Positions 31,280 through 38,623 of a stretch of 40,374 nucleotides of DNA are shown here, piece after piece. The DNA is taken from assembly GCA_964589625.1 (NCBI GenBank), contig CAZPSH010000025.1:1-40374 (forward strand). The letters are read 5' to 3'. The notes under the pieces are model-generated. The model saw only the letters and a program-made list of their open reading frames with translations, ran no database searches and was not told the origin of the DNA. Numbering within the stretch: the first letter of the stretch is position 1; every line of letters begins with the position of its first letter. The translations under genes and the position numbers were made by a program. The stretch is from JBFLVU01 sp964589625. Lineage in GTDB: Bacteria; Acidobacteriota; UBA4820; DSQY01.

Positions 31280-31306
31280 CCTTCGTGCGTCTGGATTTCG
31301 GCGCCG

Positions 31307-34084
31307 CTAGCGGCGGCCGCTCTTCTTCTTCTGAAAGAACTTGTTGAGGCCGAGCTTGTTCCAGTAGAGGACGTAGGGGCTGGCGACGAAGATGGAGGAG
31401 TAGGTCCCCACGACGATGCCCACCGTCATGACGAAGGAGAAGGAGAAGAGGACGTCCCCGCCGTAGATGAGCATGGCCACCACGACGAAGAAGGTCAGGA
31501 CGGAGGTGATCATGGTCCGGCTCAGGGTCTCGTTGATGGCCTTGTCGAAGAGCTCGTCGTCCTCCTGCTTCTTCGTCAGTTTCATGTGCTCGCGGATGCG
31601 GTCGAAGACGACGATCGTATCGTTGATGGAGTAGCCCAGCAGGGTCAGCAGGGCGGCGATGGTCGGCAGGTTCACCTCCACCTGGAAGAGGGAGAGGAAG
31701 CCGATGGCCATGAGGGAGTCGTGGACCAGCGAGAGGATGGCCCCCACGCTGAAGCGGAACTGGAAGCGGAACCACGCGTAGAGGAGGATTCCCACCAGGG
31801 ACCCCAAAACCGCCTGGAAGGCCTTGTTCTTGAGCTCCCGGCCCGCCGTGGGGCCCACCGTGTCGATGCGCTGGATGGCGAAACTGCCCGCGACGCTCTG
31901 GCCCTCCAAATAGCGGTACATGGCGTCGGTCATGCCGGGGGCGGACTTGAGGGCCTCGAAGGAGGACAGGATGCCCCCGTGCTCCTTCTTGAAGTCCTGA
32001 ATGCCCTGGGCCACGGTCCGGGCCGTCTCGGCGGTGCCCGAGATGGCGCCCGTCTGGAGGCCCCTGAGGATCACGTCTTCGATGGCCTTGGTGTTGGCCG
32101 TGTTCAGGTCCAGCTTCCCGGCGGCCATGGCCGCGAGCACCTCGGGCCTGCGGATGGCCTTGAGGATCTCCTGGCTGCGCGCGGCGATGGCCTGCTCGTC
32201 GAGGAGTTGGCCCTTGTCGTCGCGGGCGTCCATGCGGATGAGGACCTCGTTGTCCTCGGGCTGGCCGAAGCGGACCACCGTGATGGAGGCCTTCCCCACG
32301 CCGCCCTTGAGGGTGTCCTCGATCTTGCGGGCGTCGGGGGTCGACGTGAAGCGGACCTGCATCTCCTGGCCGCCCCGGAAGTCGATGCCCCAGTTGAGGC
32401 CGCGGGTGACGAGGCTGAAGACGCCCACAACGATGATCCCCAGCGAGATGGCGAGGAGGAGGACCTTGTACTTCATGAAGGGGATCTTGGTGCCGCGGAA
32501 GGAGGAGAGGGGGCCGATGGAGAGGTCCGTCACCCGCTGTCCGCCCCGGGTCCGCACGGCCATCACGATGTCGTAGATGAGCCGGGAGCCGAAGATGGCC
32601 GTGAACATGGAGACGAGGAGGCCCACCGAGATCGTCACGGCGAAGCCGCGCACGGGCCCCGTCCCGAACTGGAGGAGGAAGAGGGCCGAGATGAGCGTCG
32701 TCACGTTCGAGTCGAAGATGGTGACGAAGGCCTTGCCGAAGCCGTTCTGGATGGCCGCGGCCACGGTCTTCTTCTCGAGGAGCTCGTCCTTGATGCGCTC
32801 GAAGATGAGGACGTTGGCGTCGATGGCCATGCCCAGCATGAGGATGATGCCCGCGATGCCCGGCACCGTGAGGGTCAGCCCGAAGGTGGACATGAAGCCC
32901 ATGAGGACCACGAAGTTCAGCAGGAGGCAGAAGTTGGCGTTGAGCCCCGACAGGCGGTAGTAGGCCACCATGAACAGGAGGATCGCCGCCAGGCCCACGA
33001 GGCCCGAGACGGTGCCCTTGCGGATGGAGTCGAGGCCGAGGCTCGGCCCCACGCTGCGCTCCTCGGCGAAGCGGGGGATGGCGGGAAGGGCGCCGGACTT
33101 GAGCTGGAAGACGAGCTCCTGGGCCTCGCGGGAGGTGAAGTTGCCCTCGATGATCCCGCGGTCGCCGATCTCGGCGTTGATGGTGGGGGCCGAGATGACG
33201 TTCCCGTCGAGGACGATGGCCAGGGGCTCGTGGATGTACTTGCGGGTCAGCTCGCGGAAGCGCTCGCCCGCCGTCGCGCTGAGTTGGAAGCCCACCACGG
33301 GCTGGCCGAACTCGTTGCCCTCCACCCGCACCTCCTGGATGTCGGCGCCGGTGACGGGCGCCACGGTCTGGAGGGCGAAGTAGAGCTCGGCGCCGAACTT
33401 CTCCCGGCTGCCGGGGTAGATGGCCACGTCGGGGGGAAGGGTCCCGCCGTACTGCTTGAGGATCGCGTCCCGCGTCGGCGCGCCCTGCTTGGGCTCCACG
33501 GCGATGTGCCACTCGAGCTGGGCAGCCTTGCCGATGAGGGCCTTGATCTCGGTGGAGTCCTCCACGCCGGGCAGTTGGACGACGATCTTGTTGGTGCCCA
33601 GGCCCTGCCGGTGGATGGCCGGCTCCGAGACGCCGTACTTGTCGATGCGGTTCCGGATCACCTCGACGGACTGCTGGATGGCCTTGTCGCGCAGGTCCTG
33701 TTCGAAGGCCCCGCGCATGGCCAATTCAAAGCGGCCCGCGCCGAGGGCTTTGAACTCATAGGCGCTGAGGTCGCGGTCCGCCATCTCCCGAAGGGCCAGG
33801 CCGAGGTTCGGGTCGGTCCCCTCCACCAGCATGGCGTTGATCTTGTCGTTGGTGGTGTAGAGGCGGCCGTAGGGGACGTTCTTGGACTTGAGGGCCTCCT
33901 CGGCGTTGCGGAGGTCGGTCTGGACCTTGTTGTAGACCGACACGTCCGTATCCATCAGGAGGACGAGGTGGACGCCGCCCCTCAGGTCGAGGCCCTGCTT
34001 GAGGCCGTTCTTGAGGTAGAAAAAGACGCTCAGGGCCAGGACGGCCAGGATCAGGAGCACGCGCCACTTGATGGTGTCTTTCAT
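31307..34084 (-). CDS. secDF: Fused protein translocase SecD-SecF
   Basis: 925 residues. The SecD half starts KWRVLLILAVLALSVFFYL (TM1), then LDLRGGVHLVLL, a large periplasmic domain with VQLPGVEDSTEIKALIGK, five clustered membrane segments and MLGMAIDANVLIFERIKDEL near 480. SecF begins near 555 (ISLGIIVVGVFSLVTRGLNWGIDFRGG) and holds GYSINDTIVVFDRIREHM. The protein uses proton motive force to help SecYEG release exported proteins. About 12 membrane segments fit a full fusion, as in Bacillus; many Gram-negatives keep separate genes. The SecF periplasmic loop is enlarged (about residues 605-730). It follows yajC by 10 bp. Confidence 0.96.
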   Translation of the reverse strand: MKDTIKWRVLLILAVLALSVFFYLKNGLKQGLDLRGGVHLVLLMDTDVSVYNKVQTDLRNAEEALKSKNVPYGRLYTTNDKINAMLVEGTDPNLGLALREMADRDLSAYEFKALGAGRFELAMRGAFEQDLRDKAIQQSVEVIRNRIDKYGVSEPAIHRQGLGTNKIVVQLPGVEDSTEIKALIGKAAQLEWHIAVEPKQGAPTRDAILKQYGGTLPPDVAIYPGSREKFGAELYFALQTVAPVTGADIQEVRVEGNEFGQPVVGFQLSATAGERFRELTRKYIHEPLAIVLDGNVISAPTINAEIGDRGIIEGNFTSREAQELVFQLKSGALPAIPRFAEERSVGPSLGLDSIRKGTVSGLVGLAAILLFMVAYYRLSGLNANFCLLLNFVVLMGFMSTFGLTLTVPGIAGIILMLGMAIDANVLIFERIKDELLEKKTVAAAIQNGFGKAFVTIFDSNVTTLISALFLLQFGTGPVRGFAVTISVGLLVSMFTAIFGSRLIYDIVMAVRTRGGQRVTDLSIGPLSSFRGTKIPFMKYKVLLLAISLGIIVVGVFSLVTRGLNWGIDFRGGQEMQVRFTSTPDARKIEDTLKGGVGKASITVVRFGQPEDNEVLIRMDARDDKGQLLDEQAIAARSQEILKAIRRPEVLAAMAAGKLDLNTANTKAIEDVILRGLQTGAISGTAETARTVAQGIQDFKKEHGGILSSFEALKSAPGMTDAMYRYLEGQSVAGSFAIQRIDTVGPTAGRELKNKAFQAVLGSLVGILLYAWFRFQFRFSVGAILSLVHDSLMAIGFLSLFQVEVNLPTIAALLTLLGYSINDTIVVFDRIREHMKLTKKQEDDELFDKAINETLSRTMITSVLTFFVVVAMLIYGGDVLFSFSFVMTVGIVVGTYSSIFVASPYVLYWNKLGLNKFFQKKKSGRR

Positions 34085-34094
34085 GACCCCCCCC

Positions 34095-34403
34095 TCACTC
34101 GCTCTTGACCACGCCCGCGACGGCGGACTTGTTGAACGTGAGCTTCACGTTGTCGGCCACCCGGAGGATCACCGTGTCGTTGTCCACGGCCGCCACCGTC
34201 CCGCGGAGCCCGCCGATGGTGACCACCGCTTCCCCGGCTTTCAGGTTGTCCAGCATGGCCTTCTGCGCCTTGGCCCGCTTCTGCTGGGGCCGGATGAGCA
34301 GGAAGTAGAACACGACGATGATCAGGACGATGGGGATGAAGGCGGTGAGTGGATTCTGGTTCGCCGCGCCCCCGGGCTGGGCCATGAGCAGCAGTGCCGA
34401 CAT
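34095..34403 (-). CDS. yajC: YajC, Sec translocase accessory protein
   Basis: 102 residues from ATG 34403, with perfect AAGGAGGT at 34415-34408. One membrane segment FIPIVLIIVVFYFLLIRPQQKRAKAQK, the YajC hallmark, then a soluble domain LKAGEAVVTIGGLRGTVAAVDNDTVILRVADNVKLTFNKSAV. YajC associates with SecDF in the inner membrane. The open frame further upstream covers leader hairpins and is rejected as coding. It is 10 bp ahead of secDF. Confidence 0.95.
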   Translation of the reverse strand: MSALLLMAQPGGAANQNPLTAFIPIVLIIVVFYFLLIRPQQKRAKAQKAMLDNLKAGEAVVTIGGLRGTVAAVDNDTVILRVADNVKLTFNKSAVAGVVKSE

Positions 34404-34426
34404 TCGGACCTCCTTGAACACACGCA

Positions 34427-34461
34427 AAACCCACCGGAGGCGGAGGCTCCGCCCGCCGGTG
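34427..34461 (-). promoter_or_regulatory. Terminator-like leader hairpin just before the yajC ribosome site
   Basis: Minus strand: CACCGG/CCGGTG (6 bp) enclosing GGCGGA/TCCGCC (6 bp), followed by GGTTTT. The T-run ends 10 bases before AAGGAGGT. It resembles an attenuator; a second hairpin GAAGCCCC/GGGGCTTC (34507-34532) sits at the predicted 5' end. Confidence 0.5.
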
Positions 34462-34540
34462 CCACTCGCGACTTCCTCGGCCATGCCGCTGGCTTCGAGA
34501 GGAAGGAAGCCCCCCGACGCGTCCGGGGCTTCGACCCCGT

Positions 34541-34569
34541 ATTATGCCCTGAAGTAGCTGATAGGTCAA
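34541..34569 (-). promoter_or_regulatory. Promoter for yajC-secDF
   Basis: Minus strand TTGACC (34569-34564), a 17-bp spacer and CATAAT (34546-34541). The start near 34534 gives a leader of about 130 nt with two hairpins. Confidence 0.75.
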
Positions 34570-34580
34570 GAAGTTATGGG

Positions 34581-34618
34581 AAAACGGCGGGCGGAAAGGG
34601 GATGCCCCCTCCCCGCCC
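34581..34618 (-). terminator. Terminator of the SDR-aldolase pair
   Basis: Minus strand GGGCGG/CCGCCC closing an inner GGGG/CCCC with a 3-by-3 internal loop, then GCCGTTTT. It lies 12 bp after the aldolase stop. Confidence 0.65.
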
Positions 34619-34629
34619 GGAGGTCTCCG

Positions 34630-36066
34630 TCAGTCGGCCCGCGGGTTCGTGTCCGGTTTCTCCACCGGCGTGCGCCCCGCGGCCTCGATCTCCGCCTCGA
34701 GGTCGGGCGCCGGCGATGCCGGCTTCACGAAGCGGGCGACGGCCTCGGCGGTGCCCGCCGCGCCCAACTGCCCGATGAGGAAGGCGAACTTCTCCTCGAG
34801 GGCCGCGCCCAGCTCCTCCCGGATCCCCGCCGCCAGGCCCCACCACTCGCGCTTGAGGGGGCCGCCGAAGCCCTTCTTCCGGGTCTTGTAGTAGAACTGC
34901 TCGTCCGTCTCGCCGGCCTTCCGCTCCCCGGCGCAGGCCTTGTCGAGGTGGGCGTAGACCCGGGCCTTGAAGTCCGCGGGCAGGGCCGGGTGGTCGTAGA
35001 CGAGGTTCTGGAAGCCCGTGGCCAGGTGGACCTCCACGGCCCCGTTCTCGGGGAACTTGTGGAAGAGGTCATCGGGGAGGGTGGAGGCCCCGTGCTGGAC
35101 CGTCCCGCCCATGCCGTAGCGCGTGCGCGCGGCCTCGCTGATGGCCCTCAGCACGTCGAAGTCGAGCTTCACCGTGGCGATGGAGCCGTCGGGGAGCACC
35201 ACGCCCCCGTGGCTCGTCCCCGTCTGGACCGAGATCTTCTTGATGGGCTCCACGCCCCCGAGGAGGCCCGTGTAGGCCTCCATGAAGGCCAGGAACTCCT
35301 CCACCGTGCTGTTGTGGCCCCCCACCTCGCCGATCTCGCCCCCCACGCTCACGCGCACGCCCGGCGGCTCCTTCTCCCGGATGAACTGGGTCAGCTCCGC
35401 GCAGACGGCGGCGTTGTCCCTCTGCTGGGCCGCCAGGCCCTCGCGTTCGAGGACCACCAGGGTGGAGGAATCGATGTCGATGTTGTAGAAGCCCGCCGAG
35501 AGGGCCTCCTCCATGAGGTCCCGCAGGCCCGACAGCTCCTTCTCGGGGTCGGCGAAGTAGCCCTGGGCCTTGGCCTGGAAGTGGTCCCCCTGGATGAAGA
35601 CGGGGCCCGCGAAGCCCTCCCGGAGGGCCGCCCCGAGGCAGACCGCCACGTACTCGTGGGGGCGCTGGCTCGTGTAGACCATCTCCGTGCGGGCGATCTC
35701 GAAGAGGTAGGCCCCGCAGCCCGTCCGCCTGGCCGCCCGGAAGAAGGCCCGGGCCGTGTCGTAGGTGAGGCCGCGCAGGTTCATGGCGGGGACCGTGAAG
35801 CCCCCCGCCTCGCCGCGCCCCACGGCGGCGTACAGGTCGTGGATGGAGGCCAGGCGGACGCCCAGGGCGTCGGCGGCCTGCTTGAGGAAGAAGCGGGCCC
35901 AGCCGCGTACGTCGGGGCGGTCGGCGAAGACGGCGTTCTCCACGAGCTCGTCCGTGAGGGGGCCGCGGAAGGCCGCGGCGTCGCGGACCACGGCACGGTT
36001 GCCGGGGGCCGGGTCCAGGATTCCCTTGAGGCGTCCCTCCAGGGCCATGCTGTTTTCGAAGATCAT
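34630..36066 (-). CDS. Class II fructose-bisphosphate aldolase family protein (long form)
   Basis: 478 residues, against about 280-360 for ordinary class II aldolases. The barrel begins near residue 70 (SIHDLYAAVGRGEAGGFTVPAMNLRG). Zinc-site motifs: GDHF (D161, H162), GGEIGEVGGHNST, and SVQTGTSHGG. A later VQHGASTLPDD occupies the place of the usual HGGSG phosphate loop. The first 65 and last 120 residues are extra. Such long members do not all act on fructose 1,6-bisphosphate, and the substrate here is unproven. It lies 13 bp downstream of an SDR gene. ATG 36066 is preceded by GGAGG; M7 is an alternative. Confidence 0.82.
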   Translation of the reverse strand: MIFENSMALEGRLKGILDPAPGNRAVVRDAAAFRGPLTDELVENAVFADRPDVRGWARFFLKQAADALGVRLASIHDLYAAVGRGEAGGFTVPAMNLRGLTYDTARAFFRAARRTGCGAYLFEIARTEMVYTSQRPHEYVAVCLGAALREGFAGPVFIQGDHFQAKAQGYFADPEKELSGLRDLMEEALSAGFYNIDIDSSTLVVLEREGLAAQQRDNAAVCAELTQFIREKEPPGVRVSVGGEIGEVGGHNSTVEEFLAFMEAYTGLLGGVEPIKKISVQTGTSHGGVVLPDGSIATVKLDFDVLRAISEAARTRYGMGGTVQHGASTLPDDLFHKFPENGAVEVHLATGFQNLVYDHPALPADFKARVYAHLDKACAGERKAGETDEQFYYKTRKKGFGGPLKREWWGLAAGIREELGAALEEKFAFLIGQLGAAGTAEAVARFVKPASPAPDLEAEIEAAGRTPVEKPDTNPRAD

Positions 36067-36079
36067 GCGCGCGCCCTCC

Positions 36080-36814
36080 TCAAACGGTGCTCATGCCGCC
36101 GTTGAGCGGCAGGTACTGGCCCGTGATCCAGCCGGCCTCCTCGGTGCAGAGGAAGGCCACCACCCCGCCGATATCCGTGGGGACCGCCACCCGCCGCAGG
36201 GGCGTCAAGGTGGCGATGAAGCCCTTGGTCTCGGCGGGCATGCGGGCCGTGGAGTCGGTTTCCACGAGGCCCGGCGCCACCACGTTCACCGTCACGCCCG
36301 CGGGGCCCGCCTCCCGGGCCAGGACGCGGCAGGCACCGTCCAGGGCCGACTTGGCCGAGGCGTGGGCGCCGAAGCCCTCGCTGGCGAAGCGCGAGAGGGA
36401 GGAGGAGACGGCGACGACGCGGCCCCACTTGCGCGCCACCATGCCGGGCAGGACGGCGCGCACGAGGGCGTGGAAGGCCCCCATCTCGCCGAGGAGCTTG
36501 GCCGAGACGGCGTCCCAGGGCTGCTCCCAGTAGGGGCCCATGGGGAAGGAGACGTTGGCGTTGTGGACCGCCGCCGCCACGGGGCCCAGGTCCGCCTCCA
36601 CCTTCCGCACCATGGCCTCCACCTGGGCGTGGTCCCGCGCGTCGGCGGGGTACACGGCGCCCCGGCCCCCGGCCTCGGCCAGGACCTTGCGGGCCATCTC
36701 CTCGTTCTTCAGGCAGTTCACCGCCACGGTGAAGCCGGACTTCGCCAGCGACCGGACGATGGCCGCGCCGATGCCGCGGCTCCCGCCCGTGACCAAGGCC
36801 ACTTTGCCGTCCAT
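36080..36814 (-). CDS. Short-chain dehydrogenase/reductase (FabG-like) lacking the catalytic Tyr
   Basis: 244 residues from ATG 36814 with GGAGGTG upstream. Cofactor motif VTGGSRGIG (8-16), VHNANVSF in place of NNAG, catalytic Ser in VAVSSSL (137-139), and PGLVETDS then a C-terminal GQYLPLNGGMSTV. The YxxxK motif reads HASAK: His151 where the catalytic Tyr should be, with Lys155 kept. Alignment with FabG (NYAAAK versus AHASAK) leaves no nearby Tyr. The protein may be inactive as a dehydrogenase or use His. Open frame upstream consists of simple repeats and is not counted. It is 13 bp from the aldolase gene, probably one operon. Confidence 0.85.
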   Translation of the reverse strand: MDGKVALVTGGSRGIGAAIVRSLAKSGFTVAVNCLKNEEMARKVLAEAGGRGAVYPADARDHAQVEAMVRKVEADLGPVAAAVHNANVSFPMGPYWEQPWDAVSAKLLGEMGAFHALVRAVLPGMVARKWGRVVAVSSSLSRFASEGFGAHASAKSALDGACRVLAREAGPAGVTVNVVAPGLVETDSTARMPAETKGFIATLTPLRRVAVPTDIGGVVAFLCTEEAGWITGQYLPLNGGMSTV

Positions 36815-36904
36815 GGAGCACCTCCGCAGTGAGGCTCCACCATACCGGAGCCCCTCCCGGCGAATCAAGGCCGCCGCCGCACTCGTCTCACGGCTCTCGC
36901 TTTC

Positions 36905-36934
36905 GGGACGAGGGGACTGGGGGACGAGGGGACT
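36905..36934. repeat. GGGACGAGGGGACT direct repeat, two copies
   Basis: The 14-mer is at 36905-36918 and 36921-36934 (16-bp period), just upstream of the SDR gene. Confidence 0.7.
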
Positions 36935-37000
36935 AGGAAGAACCAAAGGAAGGCCGGCGCGGGTGCCCCCCCCACGGATTTCGCTGTTGCCCTTGTCTTC

Positions 37001-37116
37001 GAATCCCAAATCCCAAATCCCAATTTCCAAATCCCCCTGCCCCTGTGTGAGGCCTCGCCCGGCGCCGAGGTTTGCCTCTTCTACAATCCGAAATCCGAAA
37101 TCCCAATTTTCAAATG
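37001..37116. repeat. Two short arrays of AATCC-type heptamer repeats
   Basis: 37001-37036 reads as AATCCCA repeated with a CAATTTCCAAATCCCC tail; 37085-37116 is AATCCGA repeated with CAATTTTCAAATG. The two arrays share design and orientation and are 84 bp apart. Similar dispersed AATCC-type strings occur in some large bacterial genomes; function unknown. Confidence 0.65.
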
Positions 37117-37251
37117 ACCCTCTCCCTCCCGGCCCGGCGCCTTCGGCGCCTCCTCCCGAGGTCGGGTCCGCGCGTCGAAAGGCAGGCCTTTCTCCTCGCG
37201 TCCCTCTCCCTCGGTCCGCCCTTCGGGCGGGCCACCTCCATGTCCACGTTC

Positions 37252-37509
37252 AGCCCTACCTTCGAGGAGGCCCTACGGGGGAGCGGCGCGGGTCTTGGTT
37301 CCAAGGAGCCCCGGCAGGGCGCCCTTCGAAGATGCCCCGGGTGCGCCACCGACGGCGACGGACCTATGGCGGCGTCAGGCTTCGCGGTCCGGGACGCTCC
37401 GCCGCCACACTTAGCCCTGCCTTCGACGAGGCCCTTCGGGGGAACAGCGCTGGGTCTTGGTTCCAAGGAGCCCCGGCGGGAGGCCCTTCGATGGTGCCCC
37501 GGATGCGCC
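37252..37509. repeat. Imperfect direct repeat of about 96 bp, offset 161-162 bp
   Basis: Copy 1 is 37252-37347 and copy 2 is 37413-37509. Both begin AGCCCT, contain the identical block GGTCTTGGTTCCAAGGAGCC (17-bp TTGGTTCCAAGGAGCCC core) and end in GCGCC. The intervening 65 bp are unrelated. No protein family is recognised in any frame. Confidence 0.7.
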
Positions 37510-37830
37510 GGCGTCGGGACGCGCCTCCCTCCCTCCGGTCGGTCGGCCAAAGGCGTGCCCCCCCACGGACCCCACGGTTGCTGTACGCCCCTCCCGTCTC
37601 ACGTTTTTCGTCTCACGTTTCACTTCCCCGGAGGCGTCGCCAGACGCCGATCTCCTTCCCCCCAAGGCCCCCATTCCTCGTAGGGGAGGGCCTCCGCGCC
37701 CTCCCCCCTTCGAAGGCCTCCACCGGAATCTGGGCCAGGATGGGGTGGGGGTTGCGTTTGTGGAACGCCCGAACGATTCGATTGAGAACATCCCGCAGGG
37801 TGAGGGGCCCGAAAAGGGGCGCCGGGCCCG

Positions 37831-38140
37831 GCTCGGGCCTGCAAAACGGTGCACCGAAGCCCGAAAACCCCATTTCGGGACGCCGAAGGGCGTCCCCCAA
37901 CGTTGGATGCAGGGTTTCGCAGGTGCGAAATGCTGCTCAAGACGCTGGGTGCAGCGTTTCGCAGGTGCGAAATGCTACCCACGGCGCTGGGTGCGAGGTT
38001 TCGCAGGTTCGAAACGGCGTCAGAGGGGTTGAAGGGTCGCCTTCGGACCTGCGAAAGGGTGCTCCCGTGTCCGAGTGCGCCTCTTCGAAGCTCCGAAATG
38101 CGGCATCAGGGCCTGCCGGTCGCCCTTCGAAGAGGAGAGA
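37831..38140. repeat. Array of palindromic cores with exact 42-bp period
   Basis: Sixteen-base cores start at 37831, 37873, 37915, 37957, 37999, 38041, 38083 and 38125. The central two read TTTCGCAGGTGCGAAA, a 7-bp perfect inverted repeat with a GG centre; outward copies decay but many keep compensatory pairing (TTTCGGGACGCCGAAG, TTTCGCAGGTTCGAAA). Forty-two bp is 14 codons, so frames on both strands show 14-residue repeats. There are no conserved repeats with unique spacers, so it is not a CRISPR. Confidence 0.85.
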
Positions 38141-38503
38141 GACGAAGACATCCCCCGCGCCCTCCCGCTTCGAAGGCCCCTCCACCGTAGCGGCTCTTGC
38201 TTGCAAGAGCCGGCCCCTCGGCCGCCACTGCTACCTTGACTCCCTTTTCTTTCAGGGAGTACGCTCAGATTGACTTCAGGAACCCGGACCACTGCGAGCG
38301 AAGGCTGTTGGGGGAAATGTGACAATACTGACCCCGCTTGTGCACCGAACCCCGTTCATGACCTCCATCTCGAGTCTCTGCGTTTTTGAAGCCCCCGTTT
38401 ACGTTCTCCGTGGCCTTGCTATAGAGATGACCCCAGATCGGCTCAATACCCGGGGCGATTCTTGCGAAAGGAAGGCACAATAGCGCTCGAAAGGAACTCA
38501 AAC

Positions 38504-38623
38504 ATGACTTGGCGAGAATTTGTTTATCTGCAAATCGTGGACTACTGCAATGGACGAGAATCTAGAACTTTTTCACTGCGAGACTTGCTCAACGGTAACA
38601 CCTCGCTGTGCCCCGTCTGGTAA
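38504..38623 (+). pseudogene. N-terminal fragment of a gene cut by the IS66-type element
   Basis: ATG 38504 follows AAAGGAA. The first 30 codons (MTWREFVYLQIVDYCNGRES, then RTFSLRDLLNG) are outside the element; the frame then enters the terminal repeat and stops at 38621. Low GC codons (TTT, TAT, AAT, AGA) are unlike the neighbours. The pattern looks like the start of a winged-helix DNA-binding or restriction-associated domain, but this is a weak guess. The rest of the gene is not found on the other side of the element. Confidence 0.45.

Larger units (their letters stand above)
36830..38503. other. Gene-free, repeat-rich island
   Basis: About 1.7 kb with no gene I can support. It holds a 14-bp duplication, two AATCC-type short arrays, a 161-bp-offset direct repeat and a 42-bp-period palindrome array, each listed separately. 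From about 38,285 GC content drops and the sequence looks foreign to the rest of the window. A small inverted repeat ACTCCC/GGGAGT lies at 38239-38260. Several open frames of 80-150 codons exist on both strands but they follow the repeats and lack ribosome sites. Confidence 0.6.

Noticed and set aside
30839..34108. 1,089-codon open frame antisense to secDF
   Set aside because: Composition artefact (His/Asp/Gly/Val-rich reverse complement of a GC-rich membrane protein gene); no start signal and no recognisable domain.
36815..37030. 72-residue N-terminal extension of the SDR
   Set aside because: It encodes simple repeats; the standard SDR start MDGKVALVTGG has its own ribosome site.
37831..38140. 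42-bp array as a CRISPR
   Set aside because: Units drift continuously and the whole 42 bp repeats; there are no identical repeats with unique spacers and no cas genes nearby.
37457..38273. Repeat-protein genes in the island (14-residue repeats in several frames)
   Set aside because: The periodicity appears in frames on both strands because 42 is divisible by 3; no ribosome site, no stable ends, and pairing rather than codons seems preserved. Kept as an alternative explanation only.
38265..38501. 78-codon minus-strand frame in the low-GC segment
   Set aside because: TTG start without ribosome site and no family resemblance.
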